From PBB1 sp965229345 (GTDB lineage Bacteria > Pseudomonadota > Gammaproteobacteria > Burkholderiales > Burkholderiaceae_C), in the NCBI GenBank assembly GCA_965229345.1, contig OZ245872.1, positions 3,100,001 through 3,164,000 on the forward strand: a DNA stretch of 64,000 nt. The letters run 5' to 3'. The position numbers were made by a program, and so were the translations under genes. Position 1 is the first letter of the stretch, and every line of letters begins with the position of its first letter. The notes under the pieces were generated by a model. The model had not been told where the DNA came from, searched no databases, and saw only the letters and a list, made by a program, of their open reading frames with translations. This document shows, piece by piece, positions 44,390 through 53,088 of the stretch.

Positions 44390-45091
44390 ATGATGGCCAT
44401 GACACACCTCCTCTCCCGACATTGGCTGGGCGCCTGCCTGGTCCTCGGCGCCGCGCAGGCCCAGGCCACGCTGGTTGATTTCCAGGGATTTGCCAACGGC
44501 TCGCGCACGGTCAATTTCGCGTTGTCAGCACCCAACGTCACCACCTCGGGCTACACCGAAGCGGGCGGCTTCAACACGCTGGTGGACAACAGCCGGCTCG
44601 TGACCAGCTACTGCGTGGACCTGTACGAGTTTCTGAGCTTCTCCGACCCGGCCTACACCAACTACAACCTCGTCGATGGCTCACTGCACGCCTTCAAGAA
44701 CACGCGTGCTGACAACGACATCGGCAAGCTGTTTTCCGCGGGTCACGTGGTGAACACCGCGACACGTCAGGCTGCTTTTCAGATTGCTGTTTGGGAACTC
44801 GCCTATGAGACCGCAGCGACGTACGACGTGAATTCAGGAGCCGCAAGGTTCTTTGGTGGATCTGCAGCGGACCCGGGCGGTGCCCTGTCGCTGGCCAGCG
44901 AGTGGCTCAGCCAACTCAGCTCGATCACCAACACCGCCGATGTGCAGGTGCTGGAAAGCTTCACCCGAGGCAACGTCCTGGGCCACCAGGATCAGGTCTT
45001 CGTCAACCGGGTACCCGAGCCTTCGTCGGTCGCGCTGGCTTTGGCCGCCATGCTGTGCCTGGGCTTCGTGAACCGTCGTCGCCAGCGCTGA
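44390..45091 (+). CDS. PEP-CTERM sorting domain protein
   Basis: 233 residues from ATG 44390 (or 44399). It has a signal peptide (WLGACLVLGAAQAQA), a beta-rich body and a C-terminal PEP-CTERM anchor: VPEPSSVALALAAMLCLGF with a final RRRQR tail. Such proteins are cut and exported by exosortase (EpsH/XrtA) to the cell surface or exopolysaccharide. No exosortase is in the window. The body shows a YCVDLYEFL and FQIAVWELAYE pattern found in surface/ice-type exoproteins of this class. Confidence 0.9.
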   Translation: MMAMTHLLSRHWLGACLVLGAAQAQATLVDFQGFANGSRTVNFALSAPNVTTSGYTEAGGFNTLVDNSRLVTSYCVDLYEFLSFSDPAYTNYNLVDGSLHAFKNTRADNDIGKLFSAGHVVNTATRQAAFQIAVWELAYETAATYDVNSGAARFFGGSAADPGGALSLASEWLSQLSSITNTADVQVLESFTRGNVLGHQDQVFVNRVPEPSSVALALAAMLCLGFVNRRRQR

Positions 45092-45120
45092 CGCCACGGC
45101 GACCCTTCGAGCCAAGGGCC

Positions 45121-45876
45121 TCAGAACTCCATGTCGAGTTCTTCGATGTCCTCGTGTTCGAGCTTGGCAGCGGCGATCCACTCCTTCATCTCGGGCATCG
45201 CCATGATCTGCTTGCAATAGGCACTGCAGACGCGGTCGACACTGACGTGGTACGTCAGAAATCGGGTGACCACCGGAGCGTACATCGCGTCGGCGATGCA
45301 AGGCTTGTCGCCAAACAGGAACGGGCCGCCGTACTTCGCGATGCAATCGCGCCAGATGGCCGTGATGCGCTCGATGTCGCCCTCGGCCTTGGCCCAGACC
45401 TTGTAGCCAGGGAAGTCCCCTTTGAGGTTCATGGGCAGTGCCGAGCGCAAGCTGCTGAAGCCGGAGTGCATCTCGCCGCAGATGGCGCGGCAGTGCGCGC
45501 GTGCGGCCATGTCGGCGGGCAGCAAGCCGGCGTCGGGCTTGACCTCGTTGAGGTACTCACCGATGGCCAGCGTGTCCCACACCTTGGTACTGCCGTGCGT
45601 GAGGCAAGGCACCAGGATCGATGGCGACAGCAGCAGGATTTCCTTGCGCGCATTCGCGTCGTCGGGCGACACCATCACCTCAGTGAACTCCAGCCCCGCA
45701 AGCTTGGCGATCAGCCATCCGCGCAGCGACCACGACGAATAGTTCTTGCTGCTCAGCGTGATCGAAGCGTCTGCACCAACGCGCGACTTCGGCACCGACC
45801 GCACCGGTGCAGCACTGCGCTTCGGCTTGGCGGCGACGGAGCGGCCCTGCGATCGGGTCTTAGGTGCAGTGGCCAT
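45121..45876 (-). CDS. Glutathione S-transferase family protein
   Basis: 251 residues from ATG 45876 with AGGAG upstream. The first 36 residues are a basic, Ala/Ser/Lys-rich extension. A thioredoxin-like N-domain (ITLSSKNYSSWSLRGWLIAKLAG) carries the catalytic Ser region SSWS, and the helical C-domain follows from about residue 115. The yfcF/zeta-like type is plausible; the substrate is not evident. It diverges from phaZ. Confidence 0.85.
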   Translation of the reverse strand: MATAPKTRSQGRSVAAKPKRSAAPVRSVPKSRVGADASITLSSKNYSSWSLRGWLIAKLAGLEFTEVMVSPDDANARKEILLLSPSILVPCLTHGSTKVWDTLAIGEYLNEVKPDAGLLPADMAARAHCRAICGEMHSGFSSLRSALPMNLKGDFPGYKVWAKAEGDIERITAIWRDCIAKYGGPFLFGDKPCIADAMYAPVVTRFLTYHVSVDRVCSAYCKQIMAMPEMKEWIAAAKLEHEDIEELDMEF

Positions 45877-46050
45877 GGTTGCAACTCCTGGGTGACGTTA
45901 TGCTCAAGTCGAGTGCAAGCGCTGTGCCAATCGACGCGTTCATGATGACACGGCACGCCTGAAACCGGTTCACAGACCCTTCGCGATCCACTTGCTGGCG
46001 CAGGAGTTGCAAGAGTACAAGCCATGGCCAGTTCTTGGGGGGAATGGATG

Positions 46051-47289
46051 ATGTACGAGGCTTACCAGGCACAGACGGACCTGATGTGGCCGCTGCGCAC
46101 CTTCACCAAGGCCGCGCTCCCCATGCTGAAGGACGACACCTACGGCTGGAACCGCTGGATGCCCAACCGCAAGCTGGCGGCCGCGCTGGAAGTGTTCGAT
46201 CTCAGCGAGGTGACGCACAAGCGTCGCCCATTCGCCATCGATCAGGTCACCGTGACAGGCGCAGATGCGCCGGTGGCCGTGACCGAAAAGGCCGCCCATG
46301 TCGCCTCGTTTGCGACCCTGCTGCACTTCAAGAAAGTCACCGACAAGCCGCACCCCAAGGTGCTGATCGTGGCGCCGATGTCCGGGCACTTCGCCACGCT
46401 GCTGCGCGAAACCGTGCGCACCATGCTGGCCGATCACGATGTCTACATCACCGACTGGCACAACGCGCGCGACGTCCCGCTGTCGCACGGCCGGTTCGGG
46501 CTCGACGAGTACACCGAGCACATCATCGAGTTTCTGAACATCATGGGCCCGGGCTCGCACCTGATGGCCATTTGTCAGCCCTGCGTCTCGGCCCTGGCGG
46601 CGACCGCGGTGATGTCGGAAGACCAGCACCCGGCCACGCCCATCAGCCTCACGCTGATGGCAGGTCCGATCGATTGCCGCATCAGCCCGACCGCGGTCAA
46701 CCAGCTCGCGGTCACCAAGCCGATCGAATGGTTCGAGTCCCACCTGATCGGCCGTGTGCCGCTGCGCTATCCAGGGGGTGGCCGAAGGGTATATCCCGGC
46801 TTCGTGCAGTTGACTGCCTTCATGAGCATGAACAAGGAGCGACACGTCAACTCCTTCAAGGAGCTCTACGATCTGCTGCAGAAACAAGAGGCCGAAGGTC
46901 TGCAGAAGGCCGAAGCCACGCGCAGCTTCTACGAGGAATACTTCGCCGTGGCCGACCTGCCCGCCGAGTTCTATCTGGAAACGGTCAAGGCGGTGTTTCA
47001 GGACTACGCCCTGCCTCAGGGCGAGTTGATGTTCAAGGACCGGGTGGTCAAGCCATCGGCCATCCGACGCACCGCGTTGTTGACAGTCGAAGGCGAGCGA
47101 GACGACATCTGCGCAGTCGGCCAGACGCTGGCTGCCCACGATCTGTGCACCGGTCTGCGCGACTACCTGAAAACGCACTATGTGCAGCCTGGCGTCGGCC
47201 ACTACGGCGTGTTCAGCGGCCGGCGCTGGAACAGCACCATCTACCCGATGGTGCGCGAATCGATCTACACCGCACAGTCGTCGCTTTGA
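46051..47289 (+). CDS. phaZ: Intracellular polyhydroxyalkanoate depolymerase
   Basis: 412 residues from ATG 46051 (GGGGGGA seven bases before it); in-frame ATGs at 46048 and 46024 are alternatives. The start (MYEAYQAQTDLMWPLRTF) fits the family. The catalytic cysteine lies in AICQPCVSAL, replacing the usual lipase-box Ser as in PhaZa1-type enzymes; a YITDWHNARDVP segment and a late His (GVGHYGVFSG) complete the triad pattern. It mobilises intracellular poly-3-hydroxybutyrate granules. It is divergent from the GST gene. Confidence 0.93.
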   Translation: MYEAYQAQTDLMWPLRTFTKAALPMLKDDTYGWNRWMPNRKLAAALEVFDLSEVTHKRRPFAIDQVTVTGADAPVAVTEKAAHVASFATLLHFKKVTDKPHPKVLIVAPMSGHFATLLRETVRTMLADHDVYITDWHNARDVPLSHGRFGLDEYTEHIIEFLNIMGPGSHLMAICQPCVSALAATAVMSEDQHPATPISLTLMAGPIDCRISPTAVNQLAVTKPIEWFESHLIGRVPLRYPGGGRRVYPGFVQLTAFMSMNKERHVNSFKELYDLLQKQEAEGLQKAEATRSFYEEYFAVADLPAEFYLETVKAVFQDYALPQGELMFKDRVVKPSAIRRTALLTVEGERDDICAVGQTLAAHDLCTGLRDYLKTHYVQPGVGHYGVFSGRRWNSTIYPMVRESIYTAQSSL

Positions 47290-47317
47290 GCGCCGGCCGG
47301 GCCCACTGCCCCACGCG

Positions 47318-49336
47318 CTAGGCGGGCAGCTTGAAGGTGGCGACCTCCTCGGCCAGTTCCACCGCCTGATCCCTGAGGCTGGCCGCAGCCGCTGCGGTCT
47401 CCTCGACCAGCGCCGCGTTCTGCTGAGTCATGCGATCGAGCTGCTGAACCGACGCACCCACGGAGGACACCCCCGCACTCTGCTCGGAGGCTGCCGTGGA
47501 GACTTCGGCCAGCAGCCCGTTGATGCGCTCGGCGTTTGTGACCAACTCGGACATGGTTGCGCCAGCCCCTTCAGCCACCCGCGTTCCGGATTCGATGCGC
47601 TCGACGCTGGTGCTGATGAGTGTGCTGATTTCCTTGGCGGCGTCGGCGCTGCGCTTGGCCAGATTGCGCACTTCGGCAGCCACCACCGCGAAGCCGCGGC
47701 CCTGCTCACCGGCACGTGCGGCCTCGACGGCGGCGTTCAAGGCGAGGATGTTGGTCTGGAAAGCAATGCCGTCGATCGTGCTGATGATCTCGCCGATCTC
47801 CTTCGACGATTGGTGTATCGCCTGCATGGTGGTGATCATCTGCCCAATGACTTCGCCACCACGAACCGCCGCCTGGGCATTGGCCGAGGCCGCCTCGGAG
47901 GCCTGAGCCACGTTGTCGGCGGTCTGCCGGACGGTGGACGAGATCTCTTCCATCGACGACGCGTTCTCTTCCAGGTTGGCCGCCGTTTCCTCGGTTCGCT
48001 TGGACAGGTCCATCGACGCCGAGGCAATCTCCGTGCTGGCGTGCACGATGGATTCGGAGGTCCCTCGCACCTGGGTCACGATCTTGCGCAGCGAGGTCTG
48101 CATGTCTGCCAACGAGAGCATCAGCTTGGCCGCTTCGTCCCGACCCCATGGCCTGGGAATCGTGGTCAGGTCGCCACGTGTCATCGCCTCGAGGTGGCGC
48201 TGCGTCTCCCGGATGCCGCCCTGGGTAACCAGGTAGAACGAATAGAACAGGTAGCCGCCTATCGCCACGCACACCACGATCAGGATGGCCTCGCCCAGCA
48301 GCGCTTCTTCAGAGCCCAGGATGCGGTCGTCCAACACCGTGGTGACGCGTTCGAACAGCTTGCCGTTCATGTCACGCTGCCGAGCCATCGCCTCATCGCC
48401 AAGCGACAGCAGAACATTCGGCGCGCCCTGGAGTCGGTCGCCCAGAACCTGGGATTTCAGGCCGGACAGGAAAGCGTCGAACGCATGGTCCGATTCCGTC
48501 ATGCCGTACTGCTGCTTCTCGGCTTCCGGCCGACCGGCCACGCCATTCTGATAAGCGGCCTCGTCGAACGCATCGAGAAAACGCTGGATCGAGAACGACA
48601 CCATCAAGGTTTGACGGCGCTCGGCACCCATGTCGTGGGTCTTCAGCGCGAGGGCACCCAGCGTGTTGAGCTGGGAGGTGAATTCGGTTTGCTTGGGGCC
48701 GAAGATCATCGCCTTGTTGATCAGGTGATACGACTCGGACTCCGGATCCAGGATCAGGCCGGACGCATTGACGACCTTGACGCCGAGTTCCAGCGCCGCA
48801 GCAATGACCTCGGTGTGCGCCTTGAAGGTGTCATCGGGCGTGTCGCCGACGGGCCGAGCCTCGTTGCCCTTGGCCAGCTGACTGAACAGCTCGAACGCCT
48901 CGCGGGTGCCCAGGTGATCGCCTTGCAGCGCTTGCTGAGCCTCGATCCGGCTCATCGCCTGGGTCGCTTTTTGCTGCCAGTCGGCCACCGAGGCCTCGCC
49001 CAGCATCGCCGCCTGGCGCCGCGCCTGGGCGATCGTGACCCATTCCAGGACCGGCTGGACGAAATCGATCCCCTGGCGCTCGGCATGCGTCGCTGCCAGC
49101 AGGGTGGTCTCGGTCTTCCATTGCAGATACGACATCACGCACAGCGGCAGCAGCAGCGCCATGGACACCCACAGCGCCTTGGTTCTGAACTGCAGCGTGC
49201 GAAACAGCTTGACGCCCGGCGACCAGATCCCTTGATGGCTGAAGAACTCGACGATTCCCGGCATCTCCGCGGTTCTGCGGGAGTGCTCCACGCTGGCCTT
49301 CGAAGGATTGCTCAAGCGGGTGACAGCGGTGTTCAT
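47318..49336 (-). CDS. Methyl-accepting chemotaxis protein
   Basis: 672 residues from ATG 49336. A first membrane helix (ALWVSMALLLPLCVMSYL, about 57-74) and a large periplasmic sensory domain (about 80-340) precede a second helix (AILIVVCVAIGGYLFYSFYL) and HAMP. The signalling hairpin is intact (EIISTIDGIAFQTNILALNA, then GEQGRGFAVVAAEV). The ligand domain is not recognisable by motif. It stands alone without che genes nearby, with a long tail region MTAL-type methylation helices before and after the hairpin. Confidence 0.93.
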   Translation of the reverse strand: MNTAVTRLSNPSKASVEHSRRTAEMPGIVEFFSHQGIWSPGVKLFRTLQFRTKALWVSMALLLPLCVMSYLQWKTETTLLAATHAERQGIDFVQPVLEWVTIAQARRQAAMLGEASVADWQQKATQAMSRIEAQQALQGDHLGTREAFELFSQLAKGNEARPVGDTPDDTFKAHTEVIAAALELGVKVVNASGLILDPESESYHLINKAMIFGPKQTEFTSQLNTLGALALKTHDMGAERRQTLMVSFSIQRFLDAFDEAAYQNGVAGRPEAEKQQYGMTESDHAFDAFLSGLKSQVLGDRLQGAPNVLLSLGDEAMARQRDMNGKLFERVTTVLDDRILGSEEALLGEAILIVVCVAIGGYLFYSFYLVTQGGIRETQRHLEAMTRGDLTTIPRPWGRDEAAKLMLSLADMQTSLRKIVTQVRGTSESIVHASTEIASASMDLSKRTEETAANLEENASSMEEISSTVRQTADNVAQASEAASANAQAAVRGGEVIGQMITTMQAIHQSSKEIGEIISTIDGIAFQTNILALNAAVEAARAGEQGRGFAVVAAEVRNLAKRSADAAKEISTLISTSVERIESGTRVAEGAGATMSELVTNAERINGLLAEVSTAASEQSAGVSSVGASVQQLDRMTQQNAALVEETAAAAASLRDQAVELAEEVATFKLPA

Positions 49337-49465
49337 CTACGACTCCATGCGTTCGACAGTCCGGAAAACGTGGGGTTGGGCCTGAAAGCCAACCACCACT
49401 GTCAGAGTTTTCGGACACCGACACCCCGGCTGTAGGGGTTCAGATGAAGTTTTTTGAACCAGATG

Positions 49466-50572
49466 TCAGCGCGGAGCTCGCTGGGCCGCAATCGGAGCGG
49501 CGGCGACCTCCACATCGCCACATTGCGCGCGGTGGCGCAGCGCGTGGTCCATCAGCACCAGCGCCAGCATGGCTTCAGCGATAGGCGTCGCACGGATGCC
49601 GACGCAGGGGTCGTGGCGACCGAAGGTCTCCACGGTGGCCGGCTGGCCGTCGAGGTCGATCGACTGGCGGGGGCTGCGGATCGAGCTGGTCGGCTTGATC
49701 GCGATGGACACCGTGATGTCCTGCCCAGTGGAAATGCCGCCGAGCACCCCCCCCGCGTTGTTGCTGGCGAAACCCGACGGGCTCAGCTCGTCGCCATGCG
49801 TCGTTCCGCGCTGGCTCACGCTGGCAAAGCCGGCGCCGATCTCGACGCCCTTGACGGCGTTGATGCCCATCATCGCGTGGGCGATGTCGGCGTCGAGCTT
49901 GTCGAACAGCGGTTCGCCCCAACCCACCGGAACGCCATGCGCCGCCACCTCGATGCGAGCGCCGCACGAGTCGCCCGCCTGGCGCAGCGCGTCCATGTAG
50001 GCCTCCAGCCGGGAAATGTCAGTGACATTGGCAGCGAAAAAGGGGTTGTTCGGAACGTGTTCAATCGATTCGAACGGGATGGCGATCTCGCCCAGCTGCG
50101 ACATGTGCCCGGAAAAAGTCACGCCGTGATGCTCGCGCAGCCACTTTTTCGCCACCGCACCCGCACCGACCATCGGCGCCGTGAGCCGTGCCGAGCTGCG
50201 GCCACCACCGCGTGGATCGCGCAGGCCGTACTTGTGCCAGTAGGTGTAGTCGGCGTGCCCCGGTCGGAAGGTCTGCAGGATGTTGCCGTAATCCTTGCTG
50301 CGCTGGTCGGTGTTGCGGATCAGCAGACAGATCGGTGTGCCGGTGGTTCGTCCTTCGTACACGCCGGACAGGATCTCGACCGCGTCGGGCTCGTTGCGTT
50401 GCGTCACATGGCGGCTGGTGCCCGGGCGGCGGCGGTCGAGCTCGGGCTGGATGTCGGCTTCGCTCAGTGGCAGCCCGGGCGGACAGCCATCGATCACGCA
50501 ACCGATGGCCGGACCATGGGACTCACCGAAGTTGGTGACGCAGAACAGGTGGCCGAGGGTGCTGCCGGACAT
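49466..50572 (-). CDS. aroC: Chorismate synthase
   Basis: 368 residues from ATG 50572 (MSGSTLGHLFCVTNFGESHG); the upstream frame to 50656 is not part of the family. FMN/EPSP-binding segments GESHGPAIGCVIDGCPPG, RRRPG, DYGNILQTFRPGHADYTY and RGGGRSSAR, and late SIRSPRQSIDL and RHDPCVGIRA are conserved. It makes chorismate from EPSP in aromatic amino acid synthesis. It lies alone, minus strand, between the MCP and the CBS gene. Confidence 0.97.
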   Translation of the reverse strand: MSGSTLGHLFCVTNFGESHGPAIGCVIDGCPPGLPLSEADIQPELDRRRPGTSRHVTQRNEPDAVEILSGVYEGRTTGTPICLLIRNTDQRSKDYGNILQTFRPGHADYTYWHKYGLRDPRGGGRSSARLTAPMVGAGAVAKKWLREHHGVTFSGHMSQLGEIAIPFESIEHVPNNPFFAANVTDISRLEAYMDALRQAGDSCGARIEVAAHGVPVGWGEPLFDKLDADIAHAMMGINAVKGVEIGAGFASVSQRGTTHGDELSPSGFASNNAGGVLGGISTGQDITVSIAIKPTSSIRSPRQSIDLDGQPATVETFGRHDPCVGIRATPIAEAMLALVLMDHALRHRAQCGDVEVAAAPIAAQRAPR

Positions 50573-50753
50573 GGCGACGGGCTTTCGAGGTGTGCAAGGT
50601 GGTGGGTGTGCCTCGACGCGGCGCTGCCGCGTCAGACCAGACAGCGAGCATAGCAATCAAGCCAGCAGCCTGGCGCACCACGCCCGGCCCGTCTGTCGCA
50701 CCGCCGCACGTTCCCGGTGCATCACCGGCAAGGCGGCGCACCCAAAGGCAGTG

Positions 50754-51236
50754 TCAGCCCGTGGACTGGCCGGAGGCTTCCGCAGACTCTTTCGCCGCAC
50801 CGTCAGCCGGCCAGTCGCGGATGTACGCCTTCAGCATGCGGTTTTCGAAGTCCTGCGAATCGACCACCGCCTTCGCGACGTCGTAGAACGAGATCACACC
50901 CATCAGCGTGCGCTGTGTCATCACCGGCATGTAGCGGGCATGGTGGCCGAGCATCATGCGGCGCACCTCGTCCATTTCGGTGTCGGGCGTACAGGTCAGC
51001 GGGCTGTCGTCCATCACCGAACGCACGATCACCGAGCCGACCATGCCACCGTTGCGCACGATGGCCTGGATGACCTCTCGAAAGGTCAGCATGCCGACCA
51101 GTTCGCCGTGGTCCATCACGACCAGGGACCCGATGTCCTTCTCGGCCATCGTCTGCAGGGCTTGCGACAGGGGCGTGTCGGGACCGACGGTGTACAGCGT
51201 ATTGCCCTTGGCAGTCAGGATGTGGGTGACTTTCAT
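50754..51236 (-). CDS. CBS-domain pair protein
   Basis: 160 residues from ATG 51236 (AGGAG upstream). Two CBS domains (about 8-65 and 73-130) are seen as VGPDTPLSQALQTMAEKDIGSLVV and CTPDTEMDEVRRMMLGHHARYMPV. Such stand-alone pairs bind adenosyl ligands such as AMP or SAM and regulate partner enzymes. No partner is adjacent. The last 25 residues are polar and disordered. Confidence 0.92.
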   Translation of the reverse strand: MKVTHILTAKGNTLYTVGPDTPLSQALQTMAEKDIGSLVVMDHGELVGMLTFREVIQAIVRNGGMVGSVIVRSVMDDSPLTCTPDTEMDEVRRMMLGHHARYMPVMTQRTLMGVISFYDVAKAVVDSQDFENRMLKAYIRDWPADGAAKESAEASGQSTG

Positions 51237-51350
51237 CGGAGTCTCCTCAACACAAGCGAATGGATTCAATATAGACCCAAACCGGGGTGACAGACATCGT
51301 CGAATTCGCCCGGGTCGTGGGGATGTGAAAGCGGTGCTCGGCGTCAGCCA

Positions 51351-52583
51351 TCAGGTCGCAATCAGGTCGCGAAGTGTCAGGCGGTCGAAATTCGCGCGCT
51401 GCCAGAACACCTTCAGCTGCGGCGAAGGGTCCAGCAACGTCGTCGCCAGCAGCGCGCGCGCGGCGGTGGTGTCCGGGTCGCACAGCAACACATGGCGAGC
51501 CCCGCCCGGCTCGTCGAGGCGGCCCACCCAATCGAGCGCGACCAGCGCATGCAGCACCGGCTCCACCTGCAGCGGATCCGCGTTCAACGCCTGTGCGATC
51601 TGCTGGGCCGCCAAACCGTGGCCCCCGACCTGCCGCGCTTGCGCCAGACTGCGCAACACCGCCACCGTCAGTTCGAACCGGTATCCGGGCACATGGCCGC
51701 GCTGCACGACGCGGGTCTGCAGCGTCGGCGCATAGGCAGCGATCACCGCACCGAGCAGCACGATGACCCAGCCCAGGTAGATCCAGATCAGGAAGATTGG
51801 CACCGTCGCAAAGGCACCGTAGATCGTTGAATAGGTCGGTACTTGCCGCAGGTACCAACCCAGGGCCTGCTTGGCCAGTTCGAACCCGATGGCCACGAAC
51901 ACACCACCAGCCAGCGCGTGGCGCCACTGCACCCGGGTGTTGGGCACGTAATAGAAAAGCGCGGCCATGCCGAGCGCCTGCAAGGCGAACTCCGCCGCCT
52001 GCAACAGCACCCCGACGCCGCCGGGCAGCGCGCCGACAAAGCCGCGCGACGCTGAAATGGCATAAGAAGTGACGCTCAGGCTCAAGCCCAGCAACAGCGG
52101 CCCGAGCGTCGCCGCCGCCCAGTACACCAGCACCCGCTGCGCCATCGGCCGTGAAGCACGCACGCGCCAGATCGCATTCAGCGTGCGGTCGATGGTCAGC
52201 ATCAGTGCGATGGCGGTCACCACCAGCACGATCAGGCCGACCGTGCCCAGCCGCTTGGCCTTGCCCGCGAACTGCGTCAACGCACTCAGCACCGGCCGGG
52301 CGATGCCGTCGGGCACCAGGGCCTGCAGGAAGTATTTTTCCAGCGAGCCCTGGAAGTTGGAGAACATCGGGAAAGCCGAGAACACCGCCAGCATCACGGT
52401 GAACAGCGGCACCAGCGAAATCAGCGTGGTGAAGGTCAGGCTGCCGGCGGTCAGGCCGAGGCGGTCTTCGCGAAAGCGCTGGCGCAGCGTGTGGACGGTG
52501 TCCATCCACGGCCAGGTCTGCAGCGTCACCAGCCAGAGTGCCGCCTGCTGGCGCCAGGTCTCGGCGACCGTCGCCTTGTGCAT
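51351..52583 (-). CDS. YihY/BrkB-family inner membrane protein
   Basis: 410 residues from ATG 52583 (GGAG nine bases upstream); ATG 52598 is possible. About six membrane helices lie between residues 40 and 290, with the family motifs LTAGSLTFTTLISLVPL, SVTSYAISASRGF and PTYSTIYGAFATVPIFLIWIYLGW. The C-terminal 120 residues are a soluble domain. The family was once proposed as tRNA-processing RNase BN (later shown to be a different gene); its role in envelope function is unsettled. Confidence 0.9.
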   Translation of the reverse strand: MHKATVAETWRQQAALWLVTLQTWPWMDTVHTLRQRFREDRLGLTAGSLTFTTLISLVPLFTVMLAVFSAFPMFSNFQGSLEKYFLQALVPDGIARPVLSALTQFAGKAKRLGTVGLIVLVVTAIALMLTIDRTLNAIWRVRASRPMAQRVLVYWAAATLGPLLLGLSLSVTSYAISASRGFVGALPGGVGVLLQAAEFALQALGMAALFYYVPNTRVQWRHALAGGVFVAIGFELAKQALGWYLRQVPTYSTIYGAFATVPIFLIWIYLGWVIVLLGAVIAAYAPTLQTRVVQRGHVPGYRFELTVAVLRSLAQARQVGGHGLAAQQIAQALNADPLQVEPVLHALVALDWVGRLDEPGGARHVLLCDPDTTAARALLATTLLDPSPQLKVFWQRANFDRLTLRDLIAT

Positions 52584-52618
52584 CGGGGGGGACTCCATCG
52601 CTGGCTATGATGCCATCG

Positions 52619-53059
52619 ATGAGCCCGAGCACCGCCCCCACCCTGCCCTCCGAGCCCGATGCGCCTGCGTCGCCGCTGCCGCCCGTCGTTGCCTGGAGCC
52701 GCGCTGTCGCCGTGGGCAGCCTGCTCGGGCTGATCGTGCTGGGTCTGGCGTGGGAGCTGGTGCTGGCGCCGACCGGCAATCGCACGCTGGCGCTGAAGGT
52801 GTTGCCACTCGCCGTGCCGCTGGTCGGCCTGTTGAAGAACCGCATGTACACCTACCGTTGGGTCAGCTTGATGATCTGGCTGTACTTCATCGAAGGCGTG
52901 ATCCGTGCCTCGGGCGACCGTGGCCTCAGCGCCTGGCTGGCCGGCGGCGAAGTGCTGCTGTGCGTGCTGCTGTTCACCGCCTGCGCGGTGCATGTGCGCT
53001 GGCGCTTGTACCGAGCACATGCGCTGGCGGCCGCCGCCGCCAGCACGGCCTCCGGCTGA
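52619..53059 (+). CDS. DUF2069 membrane protein
   Basis: 146 residues from ATG 52619; in-frame ATGs at 52607 and 52610 also exist. A proline-rich head (TLPSEPDAPASPLPPV) is followed by about four membrane helices (AVAVGSLLGLIVLGLAWELV; LALKVLPLAVPLVGLL; YRWVSLMIWLYFIEGVIRA; AGGEVLLCVLLFTACAV). DUF2069 proteins have no known function. It diverges from the YihY gene. Confidence 0.88.
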   Translation: MSPSTAPTLPSEPDAPASPLPPVVAWSRAVAVGSLLGLIVLGLAWELVLAPTGNRTLALKVLPLAVPLVGLLKNRMYTYRWVSLMIWLYFIEGVIRASGDRGLSAWLAGGEVLLCVLLFTACAVHVRWRLYRAHALAAAAASTASG

Positions 53060-53088
53060 CGCTTCGCGTCGAAGCGCCGCGCTTCGCC

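Noticed and set aside
47180..49435. 751-codon plus-strand frame
   Set aside because: It lies wholly opposite the chemoreceptor gene, whose motifs are intact.
52069..53088. N-terminal extension of the FAD oxidase
   Set aside because: The open frame continues upstream by chance through the antisense of the YihY gene and through the DUF2069 gene; the family start is at 53089.
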